64,000 nt of DNA from Pseudorhodoplanes sinuspersici. Its GTDB lineage: Bacteria; Pseudomonadota; Alphaproteobacteria; Rhizobiales; Xanthobacteraceae. The position numbers and the translations under genes were made by a program. The DNA lies in assembly GCF_002119765.1 (NCBI RefSeq), contig NZ_CP021112.1, positions 2,474,501 through 2,538,500 on the forward strand, given 5' to 3'. Below, in pieces: positions 1-8,053 of this stretch. Under the pieces are notes generated by a model. The model did no database searches. It saw only the letters and a list, made by a program, of their open reading frames with translations, and was not told the origin of the DNA. The first letter of the stretch is position 1, and each line of letters starts with the position of its first letter.

Positions 1-107
1 CGATCCAGTATGTGAACCGATTGTCGGATTTTCTGTTCGTTGCCGGGCGTCATGCCAATGACAGGGGCGACAAGGATGTGCTGTGGCAGCCGGGGCAGAA
101 CCGGTGA
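1..107 (+). CDS. ATP:cob(I)alamin adenosyltransferase, C-terminal fragment cut by the window edge
   Basis: Reading from base 3, the frame gives 34 residues ending at a TGA at 105-107. The tail contains NRLSDFLFVAGRHAND and ends DVLWQPGQNR. The RLSD-x-LF helix followed by a W-x-PG tail is how PduO-type corrinoid adenosyltransferases end; these transfer adenosyl from ATP to cob(I)alamin to make coenzyme B12. The same gene often precedes etfBA in Bradyrhizobium relatives, which supports the call. Only the end is visible, so activity cannot be judged. Confidence 0.72.
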   Translation, partial: IQYVNRLSDFLFVAGRHANDRGDKDVLWQPGQNR

Positions 108-191
108 AGCCACGCGGGACGGACCGGTCGGTTCCGAGGGCGGTTTCTACGCGCGGCTTGGTCATCCATGTTTGACGGAGCAGCCTTGCCG

Positions 192-221
192 TTGACACTC
201 CGCCAATCCGTCTCTTAGTTA
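192..221 (+). promoter_or_regulatory. Candidate promoter for etfB
   Basis: A perfect TTGACA (192-197) lies in the 146-base gap before etfB, followed after 17-18 bases by a poor -10 match (TTAGTT/TAGTTA, 215-221). The -35 match is good and the -10 weak, so this is only the best candidate for etfBA transcription. A GAAGGG ribosome site sits just ahead of the etfB ATG. Confidence 0.35.
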
Positions 222-253
222 GCCGCCGATTTCGCATCTGCGAAGGGTGAAAC

Positions 254-1003
254 ATGAAGATTCTGGTGCCCGTCAAACGGGTTATCGATTACAACGTCAA
301 GGTGCGGGTCAAATCGGACGGTTCCGGGGTCGAACTCGCCAACGTCAAGATGTCGATGAACCCGTTCGACGAGATCGCGGTGGAAGAGGCGATCCGTCAG
401 AAGGAAGCGGGCAAAGCCACTGAGATCGTGGCGATTTCGATCGGACCGGCCCAGGCCTCCGAGACCATCCGCACCGCCCTGGCGATGGGCGCCGACCGCG
501 GCATCCTGGTCAAGGTCGATGCCATGCCGGAGCCGCTGGCGATCGCGAAAATCCTCAAAGGTATCGTTGAGGCCGAGCAGCCTGGCCTCGTGATCATGGG
601 CAAGCAGGCGATCGATGACGATTCGAACCAGACCGGCCAGATGCTGGCGGCGCTGCTCGGCTGGCCGCAGGGCACCTTTGCCTCCAAGCTGGTGATCGAA
701 GGGGATAGCGTCGCCGTGACCCGCGAAGTCGATGGCGGCTTGCAGACGGTGAAGCTGAAAAGCCCGGCGATCGTGACGACCGATCTGCGGCTCAACGAGC
801 CGCGCTATGCCAGCCTGCCGAACATCATGAAGGCGAAGAAGAAGCCGATCGATGAGAAAACGCCAGGCGATTACGGCGTCGATGTGAAGCCGCGGCTTGA
901 GATCCTGAAAACGGTTGAGCCCGGCGGCCGCAAGTCGGGCGTGAAGGTGGCAACGGTGGCTGAATTGGTCGAGAAGCTGAAGAACGAAGCGGGAGTGCTT
1001 TAG
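254..1003 (+). CDS. etfB: Electron transfer flavoprotein subunit beta
   Basis: A 249-residue protein of normal family length. EtfB binds AMP and, with EtfA, forms the soluble FAD heterodimer that takes electrons from acyl-CoA and other dehydrogenases to ETF:ubiquinone oxidoreductase. The AMP-binding stretch [16 protein letters not shown] is at about 115-130. The recognition-loop signature [16 protein letters not shown] is at about 184-199, with the partner-docking Leu inside it. The ATG has a GAAGGG Shine-Dalgarno. The stop abuts the ATG of etfA, so the two are translationally linked. Confidence 0.97.
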   Translation: MKILVPVKRVIDYNVKVRVKSDGSGVELANVKMSMNPFDEIAVEEAIRQKEAGKATEIVAISIGPAQASETIRTALAMGADRGILVKVDAMPEPLAIAKILKGIVEAEQPGLVIMGKQAIDDDSNQTGQMLAALLGWPQGTFASKLVIEGDSVAVTREVDGGLQTVKLKSPAIVTTDLRLNEPRYASLPNIMKAKKKPIDEKTPGDYGVDVKPRLEILKTVEPGGRKSGVKVATVAELVEKLKNEAGVL

Positions 1004-1948
1004 ATGACGACGCTGCTTCTTGCCAAACATGACAACAAGTCTCTGAAGGACTCGACGCAAAAGGCACTGACGGCCGCCAAGGCGCTCGGTGGCGAGGTCC
1101 ATGTCCTGGTTGCCGGCAAGGACTGCCGCGGCGTTGCCGAGGAAGCAGCGAAGCTCGACGGCGTCGCCAAGGTGCTGCTGGCGGAGAGTGACACGCTTGA
1201 GCATCGGCTTGCCGAACCGCTGGCGGCGCTGATCGTGTCGCTTGCAGGCAATTACGACGCGCTGGTCGCGCCCGCGACGACAACTGGTAAGAATGTGATG
1301 CCGCGCGTCGCCGCCTTGCTCGACGTGATGCAGATTTCCGACATCACCAAGGTGGTCGCGCCGGACACCTTCGAGCGTCCGATCTATGCCGGCAATGCGA
1401 TCCAGACCGTGAAATCGACCGACAAGAAGAAGGTCATCACGGTGCGCACCTCGACCTTCCAGGCGTCCGGCGAGGGCGGCTCGGCCCCGATCGAGACGGT
1501 TCCGGTCCCGGCCGATCCGGCCATTTCCAGCTTCGTCGGCGAGGAATTGTCAAAATCGGACCGGCCGGAGCTGACCTCCGCGAAGATCATCATCTCCGGC
1601 GGCCGGGCGATGCAGAACCGCGAAAATTTCACAAAATATATCGAGCCGGTGGCCGACAAGCTTGGCGCGGCGATGGGCGCTTCGCGCGCGGCGGTGGACG
1701 CCGGCTACGCGCCGAACGACTGGCAGGTCGGCCAGACCGGTAAGGTGGTGGCGCCGGAGCTCTATATCGCGGTCGGCATTTCCGGCGCGATCCAGCATCT
1801 CGCCGGCATGAAGGACTCCAAGGTCATCGTGGCGATCAACAAGGACGAGGAGGCGCCGATCTTCCAGGTCGCCGATTACGGCCTGGTTGCGGATCTCTAC
1901 CAGGCCTTGCCGGAGCTCGACGCCGAGCTTGGCAAGATCAAGCGTTAA
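1004..1948 (+). CDS. etfA: Electron transfer flavoprotein subunit alpha
   Basis: A 314-residue FAD-binding subunit. The C-terminal FAD domain shows SGGRAM (about 198-203), QVGQTGKVV (241-249) and [11 protein letters not shown] (258-268); the last lies in the family signature that runs to the IVAIN strand. The N-terminal half is the Rossmann-like domain that packs on EtfB. It starts directly after the etfB stop, and the following gene is a beta-oxidation-type dehydrogenase, consistent with fatty-acid or butyryl-CoA oxidation. Confidence 0.97.
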   Translation: MTTLLLAKHDNKSLKDSTQKALTAAKALGGEVHVLVAGKDCRGVAEEAAKLDGVAKVLLAESDTLEHRLAEPLAALIVSLAGNYDALVAPATTTGKNVMPRVAALLDVMQISDITKVVAPDTFERPIYAGNAIQTVKSTDKKKVITVRTSTFQASGEGGSAPIETVPVPADPAISSFVGEELSKSDRPELTSAKIIISGGRAMQNRENFTKYIEPVADKLGAAMGASRAAVDAGYAPNDWQVGQTGKVVAPELYIAVGISGAIQHLAGMKDSKVIVAINKDEEAPIFQVADYGLVADLYQALPELDAELGKIKR

Positions 1949-2031
1949 CGGACCTGAGGTTTAATATCGCGGCCGGTGGTAACACGCTCAGGATCAGCGT
2001 AGAACACCGGCGCGATTTGGCAGAGAGAGAC

Positions 2032-2928
2032 ATGGCGCAGGCAGATATGGCGCAGAGCATTCGCAAGGTCGGTGTGATCGGCGCAGGGCAAATGGGCAGC
2101 GGCATCGCCCATGTCTGCGCGCTGGCCAATTTCGACGTGAAGATTCACGACGTGGCGGCCGACCGCATCAAGCAATCACTGGCGACCATCAACGGCAATA
2201 TGGCGCGTCAGGTCTCCAAGAAGCTGATCTCCGAGGAGCAGCGTCAGGCGGCGCTGCAGCACATCAAGCCGGCGGCATCGATGGACGATTTCGGCGATTG
2301 CGATCTCGTGATCGAGTCGGCGACCGAGAAGGAAGACATCAAGCGGAAAATCTTTACCGAGCTTTGTCCGTCGCTGAGGCCGGATGCAATCCTCGCCACC
2401 AACACATCGTCGCTGTCGATCACACGCCTGGCGGCGTCGACCGATCGGCCCGAGAAATTCATCGGCATCCATTTCATGAATCCGGTGCCGCTGATGGAGC
2501 TGGTCGAGCTTATTCGCGGCATCGCCACTGGCGACCAGACCTTCGAGGCGAGCAAGGAATTCGTCGGCAAGCTGCACAAGACCATCGCGGTTTCGGAAGA
2601 CTTCCCGGCCTTCATCGTCAATCGCATCCTGCTGCCGATGATCAACGAGGCGATCTACACGCTGTATGAAGGCGTCGGTAACGTCGAGGCGATCGATACG
2701 GCGATGAAACTCGGTGCCCACCATCCGATGGGACCGCTCGAGCTTGCCGATTTCATTGGTCTCGATACCTGCCTGTCGGTGATGCAGGTGCTGCACGAGG
2801 GGCTGGCGGATTCGAAATATCGTCCGTGCCCGCTGCTGGTAAAATACGTCGAAGCCGGCTGGCTCGGCCGCAAGACGCAGCGCGGCTTCTACGACTATCG
2901 CGGCGAAAAGCCGGTGCCGACGCGGTAG
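2032..2928 (+). CDS. hbdA: 3-hydroxybutyryl-CoA dehydrogenase
   Basis: A 298-residue NAD(P)-dependent enzyme interconverting 3-hydroxyacyl-CoA (typically 3-hydroxybutyryl-CoA) and the 3-ketoacyl-CoA. The Rossmann motif GAGQMG is at about 17-22. GIHFMNPVPLMELVEL (145-160) carries the catalytic His147. The C-terminal domain has the usual GPLELADFIGLDT stretch and ends with the conserved GRKTQRGFYDY. I chose the ATG at 2032 because AGAGAGA sits upstream; an in-frame TTG at 2017 would add five residues. It follows etfBA by about 80 bases, so it may share their transcript. Confidence 0.93.
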   Translation: MAQADMAQSIRKVGVIGAGQMGSGIAHVCALANFDVKIHDVAADRIKQSLATINGNMARQVSKKLISEEQRQAALQHIKPAASMDDFGDCDLVIESATEKEDIKRKIFTELCPSLRPDAILATNTSSLSITRLAASTDRPEKFIGIHFMNPVPLMELVELIRGIATGDQTFEASKEFVGKLHKTIAVSEDFPAFIVNRILLPMINEAIYTLYEGVGNVEAIDTAMKLGAHHPMGPLELADFIGLDTCLSVMQVLHEGLADSKYRPCPLLVKYVEAGWLGRKTQRGFYDYRGEKPVPTR

Positions 2929-2958
2929 TGTGCGATAGCACTGCAACTCTCTCCGTTC

Positions 2959-2978
2959 ATTCCCGCGCAAGCGGGAAT
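2959..2978. repeat. Palindromic intergenic repeat (ATTCCCGC hairpin)
   Basis: ATTCCCGC (2959-2966), loop GCAA, then GCGGGAAT (2971-2978) form a perfect 8-bp hairpin in the gap between convergent hbdA and the SnoaL-like gene. The consensus 'cattcccgcgcaagcgggaat' is a common short dispersed repeat in Bradyrhizobium-type genomes. It could also act as a bidirectional terminator, although no T-tract follows. Confidence 0.6.
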
Positions 2979-3058
2979 CCAGTCTTACTCAATGCTGCTG
3001 CGAAACGCAGTTCTGGGTGCCCATTTTCGCGGGGACGAGCGGAAAAATCAGCCCTGTC

Positions 3059-3430
3059 TCAGTTCGGCTTCTGCGCGACGAAGCGTCCCTCTTTGTAAGT
3101 CGCCCCGAAATAAACATCGACGGCTTTGATCTGGTCTCCGTCGAAGGTGATGAACTCGGTATTTCTGAAACTCCGTCCGTCGTCCATCGTAAGCTTGTAG
3201 GTCACGAAAGCGCCGTCGCCGTGCTCGGAGATGCGCTCGATGGCGGCGTCCCGGATGCGCTCGCTGTTCGGCCAGCAGCGGGCGAAATATTCAACCCGGT
3301 CGATCGCATCGTCATAGGGGCTGGTGAAGGTGAAGTCCTTGGACAGGGCGTTTTCGACGACCACCCGATCCTTATTTATAAAGGCGGCGAAGTAGCTGCG
3401 AACGACGTCCGCCCGGCTGCGCTGTGGCAT
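3059..3430 (-). CDS. SnoaL-like / nuclear transport factor 2 family protein
   Basis: A 123-residue protein with the cone-shaped NTF2-like fold pattern. An N-terminal helical stretch with VRSYFAAFINKD precedes DFTFTSPYDD, and the middle has a hydrophobic strand VTYKLTMDDG. The end reads IKAVDVYFGATYKEG, where an x-V-YFG strand is typical of SnoaL_2 proteins. Members are small ligand-binding proteins or isomerases, and the substrate here is unknown. A GGGAGA ribosome site precedes the ATG. It lies 38 bases downstream of a GST gene, probably in one operon. Confidence 0.8.
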   Translation of the reverse strand: MPQRSRADVVRSYFAAFINKDRVVVENALSKDFTFTSPYDDAIDRVEYFARCWPNSERIRDAAIERISEHGDGAFVTYKLTMDDGRSFRNTEFITFDGDQIKAVDVYFGATYKEGRFVAQKPN

Positions 3431-3468
3431 GGTCCGTCTCCCTGTCTTTGAAGCGCAACGCGTTTGCG

Positions 3469-4128
3469 CTACGTCGCGTTGTCCTGCGGAAACAACTTGA
3501 AATACGGCTCCGCTTCTTTCAGCACGCGGGCGAAGGACGGCCGCTGCATCAGCCGCTCGAGATAGGCGGCTGCATTCTTGTGGTTTTCCGCAAGCGGCAT
3601 CACCTTGTCGGTGTAGAACAAGGCCGGCGCCGCCGCGCAGTCTGCCATGGTGAAATCGTCGCCCGTGATCCAGGTCTTGCCGTCGATATATTTGTCGACA
3701 AGGCTGCAGGTTATGTCGAGCGTGTTGCGGGCTTCCGCCACGCCCTGCGGATCCTTCTGCCCGGCAGGCCGCAATCGGTCGCCGACCACCTTTTGCATCT
3801 GCATGTTGAGATAGAGATCGAACATCCGGTCGCGCAGCCGCATCTGTAACGCCCGCGCTCCATCCTGCGGAATGAGCTGAACCGGGCCGGGATAATGCAA
3901 CTGCAGAAACTCGATGATGATGCTCGTTTCAGTCACGGTTGCGCCCCGTGTCTCGTCGCGCAGCACCGGAAATTTCCCGATCGGCCACATCTTCCTGAGA
4001 TTTGCGGCTGCGGTCTCGTCCATCAGATCGACGAGATGCGGCGTGAACGGCGTGTCGTTCTCATACAGCGCGGTCAGCACCTTCATGCAGAAGGATGAGA
4101 GCGGATGAAAATACAGCGTGAGGGACAT
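3469..4128 (-). CDS. Glutathione S-transferase family protein
   Basis: A 219-residue GST-fold protein. The N-terminal thioredoxin-like domain starts SLTLYFHPLSSFCMK, with a Ser/Cys region where GSTs bind the glutathione thiol. It continues to KFPVLRD, whose cis-Pro is typical, and TETSIIIEFL. The C-terminal helical domain contains GDDFTMADCAAAPALFY, the usual N-capping box. I start at the ATG at 4128 rather than an upstream in-frame start because the protein then begins at the first beta strand. The position between RibD-like and SnoaL-like genes suggests a small detoxification operon. Confidence 0.9.
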   Translation of the reverse strand: MSLTLYFHPLSSFCMKVLTALYENDTPFTPHLVDLMDETAAANLRKMWPIGKFPVLRDETRGATVTETSIIIEFLQLHYPGPVQLIPQDGARALQMRLRDRMFDLYLNMQMQKVVGDRLRPAGQKDPQGVAEARNTLDITCSLVDKYIDGKTWITGDDFTMADCAAAPALFYTDKVMPLAENHKNAAAYLERLMQRPSFARVLKEAEPYFKLFPQDNAT

Positions 4129-4216
4129 GGTGAGATACCCGCCTTTGACATGTCGGTTGGGTTGCGCGCGCTCAACGATGCGATCCAAGTTTGCCTCTCG
4201 GGAGGCCGCGCTAATC

Positions 4217-4864
4217 CTACGATTTCGTCAATACGATATGCATGGCATTCGGCGTGGTGACGTGTTCGCTGCGCCGATAGCCGAGCTTTGGCAGATCGAG
4301 CCCAGCAAAAAGATGTTCGCCGCTGCCGAGCAAGATCGGAGAGACGGCAAAATGCATTTCGTCGACAAGGCCAGCCTGCAGATATTGCCGGATCGTGGCA
4401 GTGCCGCCGCCGACGCGGATGGTCTTGCCGTGCGCGGCGTCTCGCGCGCGTTCCAGCGCCGCGTGAATGCCGTCGGTGACGAAGTGAAATGTGGTGCCGC
4501 CTTCCATATCGATCGCGGGGCGCGGATGCTCGGTGAGCACGAAGACCGGACAGTGATAGGGCGGGTTGTTGCCCCACCATCCCTTCCATTCGTCATCCGG
4601 CCATTCGCCGCGGCTGGGCGCGAACATATTGCGGCCCATGATCCAGGCGCCGACGTTCTCGAAACCGCGCTTGGCAAAATCGTCATCAATACCCGTTGAG
4701 CCGCCGTCCTGCCCCATGACCATTGTCCGGAATGTGCGGGTACCCAACATCCACTGATGCAGCGCTTCGCCGCCGACACCGAGTGGATTGCCGCGGCTCT
4801 GATCGGGGCCGGCGCCATAACCGTCGAGAGAGATCGTGAAACCGTGAACGCTAAGTTTGGACAT
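4217..4864 (-). CDS. Dihydrofolate reductase family protein (RibD C-terminal-like)
   Basis: A 215-residue protein with the DHFR/RibD reductase fold. It begins KLSVHGFTISLDGYGAG and carries ENVGAWIMGRNMF, the glycine-rich segment GKTIRVGGGTATIRQYLQAGLVDEM (residues about 150-175) and a final VSPILLGSGEHLF. These are the NADPH-binding and dimer features of YwjB/YyaP-like DHFR-family enzymes, whose substrate is usually unknown; it is not the housekeeping FolA. The ATG at 4864 follows an in-frame TTG. It is divergent from an HxlR regulator across a 103-base gap. Confidence 0.88.
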   Translation of the reverse strand: MSKLSVHGFTISLDGYGAGPDQSRGNPLGVGGEALHQWMLGTRTFRTMVMGQDGGSTGIDDDFAKRGFENVGAWIMGRNMFAPSRGEWPDDEWKGWWGNNPPYHCPVFVLTEHPRPAIDMEGGTTFHFVTDGIHAALERARDAAHGKTIRVGGGTATIRQYLQAGLVDEMHFAVSPILLGSGEHLFAGLDLPKLGYRRSEHVTTPNAMHIVLTKS

Positions 4865-4967
4865 CAACGGGTCCTCCCTTGATCAAACTGATTGTGAAAT
4901 GCAACTGGTTGCTCTATAAATAGTCTGATTGCATAACGCAAGCGGTTTTGAACGGGCAGGGCTGGCA
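4865..4967. promoter_or_regulatory. Divergent promoter region with candidate HxlR operator
   Basis: This 103-base AT-richer gap separates the RibD-like gene and the HxlR gene. It holds the palindrome GCAAC-TG-GTTGC (4901-4912), overlapping likely promoter elements (the AT stretch at 4914-4931), and a related AACGCAAGCGGTT around 4936-4948. HxlR proteins commonly bind such sites between themselves and a divergent redox gene. The binding itself is inferred. Confidence 0.45.
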
Positions 4968-5486
4968 ATGAACGAGGCGCATCGATCAGGTTGTCCGATC
5001 AATCTCACGCTGGAGGTTGTGGGCGACCGCTGGAGCCTTCTGGTGATCCGGGACATCATCTTCGGTAACCGGCGGCATTTTCGGGAATTGCTGAACGGTT
5101 CTGAGGAAGGCATCGCCTCCAACATTCTGTCCGATCGGCTGAAGACGCTGCTGGAGCAGGGTATCCTCACCAGGGCAGATGACCCCACCCATAAGCAGAA
5201 GGCGATCTACAGTCTCACTGAAAAAGGCATTGAGCTATTACCAGTGCTGGCACAGATGGCGGCCTGGGGCCGCAAATATCTGCCCGTCACCGAAGAGCTC
5301 AGCATTCGTGCGCAATTACTCGACGAAGGCGGACCGAAGCTGTGGGCCGAGTTCATGGACGAATTGCGCGAGATGCATCTCGGTCCCGGCAAGCGGCTCA
5401 GGCCAAGGCCGCGTGCACCATCCGTCTTCGAGCGGCTGCGGGCGGCCTATGAAGAGGTGGTGGCGCGGCGGGAGAAGAAAGCCTGA
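4968..5486 (+). CDS. HxlR-family winged-helix transcriptional regulator
   Basis: A 172-residue regulator. The HxlR core begins SGCPINLTLEVVGDRWSLL and includes IFGNRRHFRELL, GIASNILSDRLKTLLEQGIL (recognition helix region, about residues 45-65) and YSLTEKG. The C-terminus extends about 70 residues beyond the usual domain and is basic. The start is the ATG at 4968, with a GGGCAGGG site; an upstream TTG in frame is less likely. It probably controls the divergent RibD-GST-SnoaL set. HxlR proteins often sense electrophiles through cysteines, and here the only early Cys is in SGCPI. Confidence 0.9.
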   Translation: MNEAHRSGCPINLTLEVVGDRWSLLVIRDIIFGNRRHFRELLNGSEEGIASNILSDRLKTLLEQGILTRADDPTHKQKAIYSLTEKGIELLPVLAQMAAWGRKYLPVTEELSIRAQLLDEGGPKLWAEFMDELREMHLGPGKRLRPRPRAPSVFERLRAAYEEVVARREKKA

Positions 5487-5498
5487 GGCAATTGACGC

Positions 5499-5783
5499 TC
5501 AGGCTTTGTCGGAATGTCCAAGCTTCCGCTCCGGCGCAACGCGATCGCGGACCAGCTGCTTCAGCTCTTTCATTTCCGGAAAGCGGCCGCGTTCCTTGCG
5601 AGACCAGACGAGGTCGTTCTCAAGACGCACCTCGAACACGCCGCCGGTGGTGTCGGGCGTCAGGATCACCGAGCCGAGTTCTTCGGCAAAGGTGTGCATC
5701 AGCTCCTGCACCATCCAGTTTGCGCGCAAGCCCCAGCCGCAGAGCCGGCAATATGTGATCTCGACGGTTGGGCTTTTCGGCAT
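5499..5783 (-). CDS. SelT/SelW/SelH-type Rdx thioredoxin-like protein
   Basis: A 94-residue protein with the SelW-type start VEITYCRLCGWGLRANWM, giving a C12-x-x-C15 redox motif with Cys where some homologues have selenocysteine. This is followed by GSVILTPDTTGGVFEV and the DLVWSRKERGRFPEMKELKQLVRD tail that is standard for bacterial Rdx proteins. The biochemical role of this family is poorly known, with thiol redox likely. It is the last intact gene of the minus-strand array that starts at 13880, and it ends 12 bases from the convergent HxlR stop. Confidence 0.88.
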   Translation of the reverse strand: MPKSPTVEITYCRLCGWGLRANWMVQELMHTFAEELGSVILTPDTTGGVFEVRLENDLVWSRKERGRFPEMKELKQLVRDRVAPERKLGHSDKA

Positions 5784-5943
5784 CGCGGTCTCGCAGGATA
5801 TCTGCGCGAACTGTTCCGGATTCCATGCGCGAGCGCAACGCCAGAATGAATGCCGCTGTTGCCAGACGACCAAGCGCAGCGATGATGAAGGCAGAGAAAG
5901 CGAAGAAGGTGCCGGCGATCCGGCCGGCACCCAGAGCATTCAT
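5784..5943 (-). pseudogene. DUF1772-like membrane protein, N-terminal remnant
   Basis: From the ATG at 5943 the frame gives MNALGAGRIAGTFFAFSAFI followed by IAALGRLATAA. It matches the first transmembrane helix of DUF1772 (anthrone oxygenase-like) proteins, which carry a G-x-FFAFSAFVM-x-AL pattern. After about 35 residues the similarity stops, and the frame then runs into the SelW-like gene as arginine-rich shadow sequence. I read it as a decayed gene whose 3' part was lost next to the SelW gene. A short intact membrane peptide is the alternative. Confidence 0.4.
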
Positions 5944-5955
5944 CCCGTCCGGACG

Positions 5956-6417
5956 TCAGGCCGCGCGCCCCTGCTGCACAGTTTGCGGACCAGCATCGAG
6001 CATCGCCTGATTGCTCATCGGATCGAACGGTGCCGAGCAATGGTCGTGGGCGATCAGCCAGTGGCCGTCGATCTTGCGCAAGCAGACGGTCGAGCGCAAC
6101 CAGCACCAATGTTCGGTGCCACTCGTGCTGGTGCAGCCGCAATGCATGGTCATGTGACCGAATGCAATGTGCTCGTCCGCCGTGACCGAAAGCTCACTGA
6201 CCTCAATGGTGGCGGGCCCCGCCATGTGCGAAAAGCACATTTCCAGGTGCTTGCTGTAAGCATCGATGCCCTGGAACTGGAAAGCGGAGTGGCAGTCATA
6301 CGACACCATGTCCGGCACGTAGCAGGCCCGAATGGCATCGAGGTTCATCGCGCGGCTGGCTTCGAGCCATTGCTCGAGGCGGGCGTGGACCGCGGCTTCA
6401 TTGCTGCTTGTTGTCAT
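5956..6417 (-). CDS. SnoaL-like domain protein (nuclear transport factor 2 superfamily)
   Basis: A 153-residue NTF2-like protein. An N-terminal helix HARLEQWLEASRAMNLDAIRACY leads into VPDMVSYDCHSAFQFQGIDAY and then VSELSVTADEHIAFGHM. The end has the WLRSTVCLRKIDGHWLIAHDHCSAPFD strand pair typical of YybH/SnoaL_3 proteins (GxWLIxHxH). Unusually many Cys and His residues lie in the putative pocket. The function is unknown. It is 34 bases downstream of the SRPBCC-DUF1579 gene, in the same operon. Confidence 0.85.
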   Translation of the reverse strand: MTTSSNEAAVHARLEQWLEASRAMNLDAIRACYVPDMVSYDCHSAFQFQGIDAYSKHLEMCFSHMAGPATIEVSELSVTADEHIAFGHMTMHCGCTSTSGTEHWCWLRSTVCLRKIDGHWLIAHDHCSAPFDPMSNQAMLDAGPQTVQQGRAA

Positions 6418-6451
6418 CGCTTGCTCCTTGCTCGTGGTGTCGCCAGCGGCG

Positions 6452-7450
6452 TTACTTTTTGCGCCGGTAATGCGCGGTCATGAACTTCATCCATTGACCG
6501 TCCGGGCCTTTTGCCTGTGATGAGAGGACCCAGTGATCCTTGCTCTCGATGGTGACGATGTCCTGATAGGTCGTCATCGTGCCGTCGCCGCTCATGCTCG
6601 GGCCTTCGGTGTCGAGCGTCAGGACCTTGCCGGAGGCATCCAGTGTGCCCTCGTAGAGCCACATGTGAGTCATCATCGATGCGATGAAGCTGCCGACATA
6701 GCGCTGCTTCTGCGGATCGTAGCCCAGCGTGATGATGCTGTTCATCATGCCGCCGCCGGGCATTTCGCCCGAGCCCTCGCTGAGGAACCACAGGCCGCCG
6801 AGCGAGCGCGTGGTGCAGGTGCCGGTGTTTTTCATCGGCGGCTGGTCGGGACCCATCATGCATTCGCCTTCGAAGTCCCATTCGCCAACGAGTTGCTGCA
6901 GCCACTCGTGTTCCTGTTGCGGCTTGGCCATCATCGCGCATTCGGGGGCTTCGGTCATGGTATCAGTCATGTTTTCTCCTGTGAGGTTGCTTCCAAGTTT
7001 GTCGAGGCTCTGGCTCCAGCCGGCATCCATGCCGGCCAGCATTTGCGGGGCGGCCGGTGAGAAACCGGTCGCATGCGCGGTGACCGTCAGCCTGGTTTTG
7101 CCGCCATCGTCTTCGAAGGTGACGGTGGTCAGCGACTCCAGATGCGGGTTGCCGTTGGCATCTTCCGCAACAGCGACGAAGACGATGCGCGAGGGCGAGG
7201 CGATTTCGCGGAACGTGCCGGACATCGGGTAAACCGTGCCATCCGGTGCCCGCATATGGATGAGGATCTTGCCGCCGGGCCGCACATCGAGTTCGCAGAC
7301 CGGATTGGTGAAATGCTGCGGCCCCCACCATTGCGCGAGCTGTTCCGCGTCGATCCAGGCCTTGAATACCTTGTCGCGCGGCGCATCGATGACGCGCGTG
7401 ATCGTCACACTGCGTTCGGCGGTCGGCTTCAGGCTGGTGGCTGCAGTCAT
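6452..7450 (-). CDS. SRPBCC (AHSA1)-DUF1579 two-domain fusion protein
   Basis: A 332-residue protein made of two families usually encoded separately. Residues about 15-158 are an AHSA1/START-like SRPBCC domain, with VIDAPRDKVFKAW, LAQWWGP, a DVRPGG strand and AGWSQSLDKL at the end. Residues about 175-330 are DUF1579, with EHEWLQQLVGEWDFEGE, SLGGLWFLSEGSGEMPG, ITLGYDPQKQRYVG and MWLYEGTLD. The linker has several Met residues (ENMTDTM, CAMMA), where an independent start might once have been. An AGGAGGA ribosome site precedes the ATG at 7450. Ligand binding is likely; the ligand is unknown. Confidence 0.88.
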   Translation of the reverse strand: MTAATSLKPTAERSVTITRVIDAPRDKVFKAWIDAEQLAQWWGPQHFTNPVCELDVRPGGKILIHMRAPDGTVYPMSGTFREIASPSRIVFVAVAEDANGNPHLESLTTVTFEDDGGKTRLTVTAHATGFSPAAPQMLAGMDAGWSQSLDKLGSNLTGENMTDTMTEAPECAMMAKPQQEHEWLQQLVGEWDFEGECMMGPDQPPMKNTGTCTTRSLGGLWFLSEGSGEMPGGGMMNSIITLGYDPQKQRYVGSFIASMMTHMWLYEGTLDASGKVLTLDTEGPSMSGDGTMTTYQDIVTIESKDHWVLSSQAKGPDGQWMKFMTAHYRRKK

Positions 7451-7487
7451 GCGATCCTCCTTTGGGTTTGATGTCGCGTTGAGTCGT

Positions 7488-8021
7488 CTATTGTTGTGCC
7501 AGCGTATTCAGGTCGCGCAGGCCTTTCTCGAATTCGCCGCCGAGCATCTTGTCGATGCTGGTGAATGTGCACATGACCTTCGAGACGATGTTCATCGGCC
7601 CGGACATGCTCCAGGTCACATTCGTGCCGTTGCCGTTTGGAGCGAGGTCGTATTCGACGATGTTGTGCGCGGTCATCGGCCTCGTCATGTCGAGATTGAG
7701 CGTGATCTTCGACGGGGTGGCCTGCGCGATCGTAAGCTTGCCGGCGCCGCTTTCGCTGTCGCCATCCCATTCCAGCGCCGCGCCGGCGCCCGTTTCCGGG
7801 CCGCTGAAGGTCTTCTTCATCGTCTTGCCCTTTTCAAAGGGAGACCATTCGGCGCCCCGGCGCAGATCGGTCAGGATGCCGTAGACCTTTTCCTGCGGGG
7901 CATCGATCGTCATCGCGCGCTGAACGCGGAAAGTGTCCGGCTGCGTGATCGATGCGTAGAGCAGGAGACCGGCAACGGCGACAACCAGAACGCCGATGGC
8001 AATGAGGATTTTTTTGAGCAT
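7488..8021 (-). CDS. Membrane-anchored SRPBCC family protein (tandem copy 1)
   Basis: A 177-residue protein. Residues about 4-26 are a transmembrane or signal-anchor helix (ILIAIGVLVVAVAGLLLY), followed by a polyketide_cyc2-type SRPBCC domain. That domain has TIDAPQEKVYGILTDLRRG, EWSPFEKGKTMKKTFSGPE and ALEWDGD, and ends KMLGGEFEKGLRDL. The START-like domain would sit on the outer face of the cytoplasmic membrane. It is plainly a duplicate of the next gene upstream, sharing LRRG-EWSPFEKG-TMKKTFSGP. A long open frame runs on upstream to 9134, but the protein homology begins at this ATG. Confidence 0.9.
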   Translation of the reverse strand: MLKKILIAIGVLVVAVAGLLLYASITQPDTFRVQRAMTIDAPQEKVYGILTDLRRGAEWSPFEKGKTMKKTFSGPETGAGAALEWDGDSESGAGKLTIAQATPSKITLNLDMTRPMTAHNIVEYDLAPNGNGTNVTWSMSGPMNIVSKVMCTFTSIDKMLGGEFEKGLRDLNTLAQQ

Positions 8022-8053
8022 GACGACTATCCGGTTTGAAAGATTGGCTTCGA

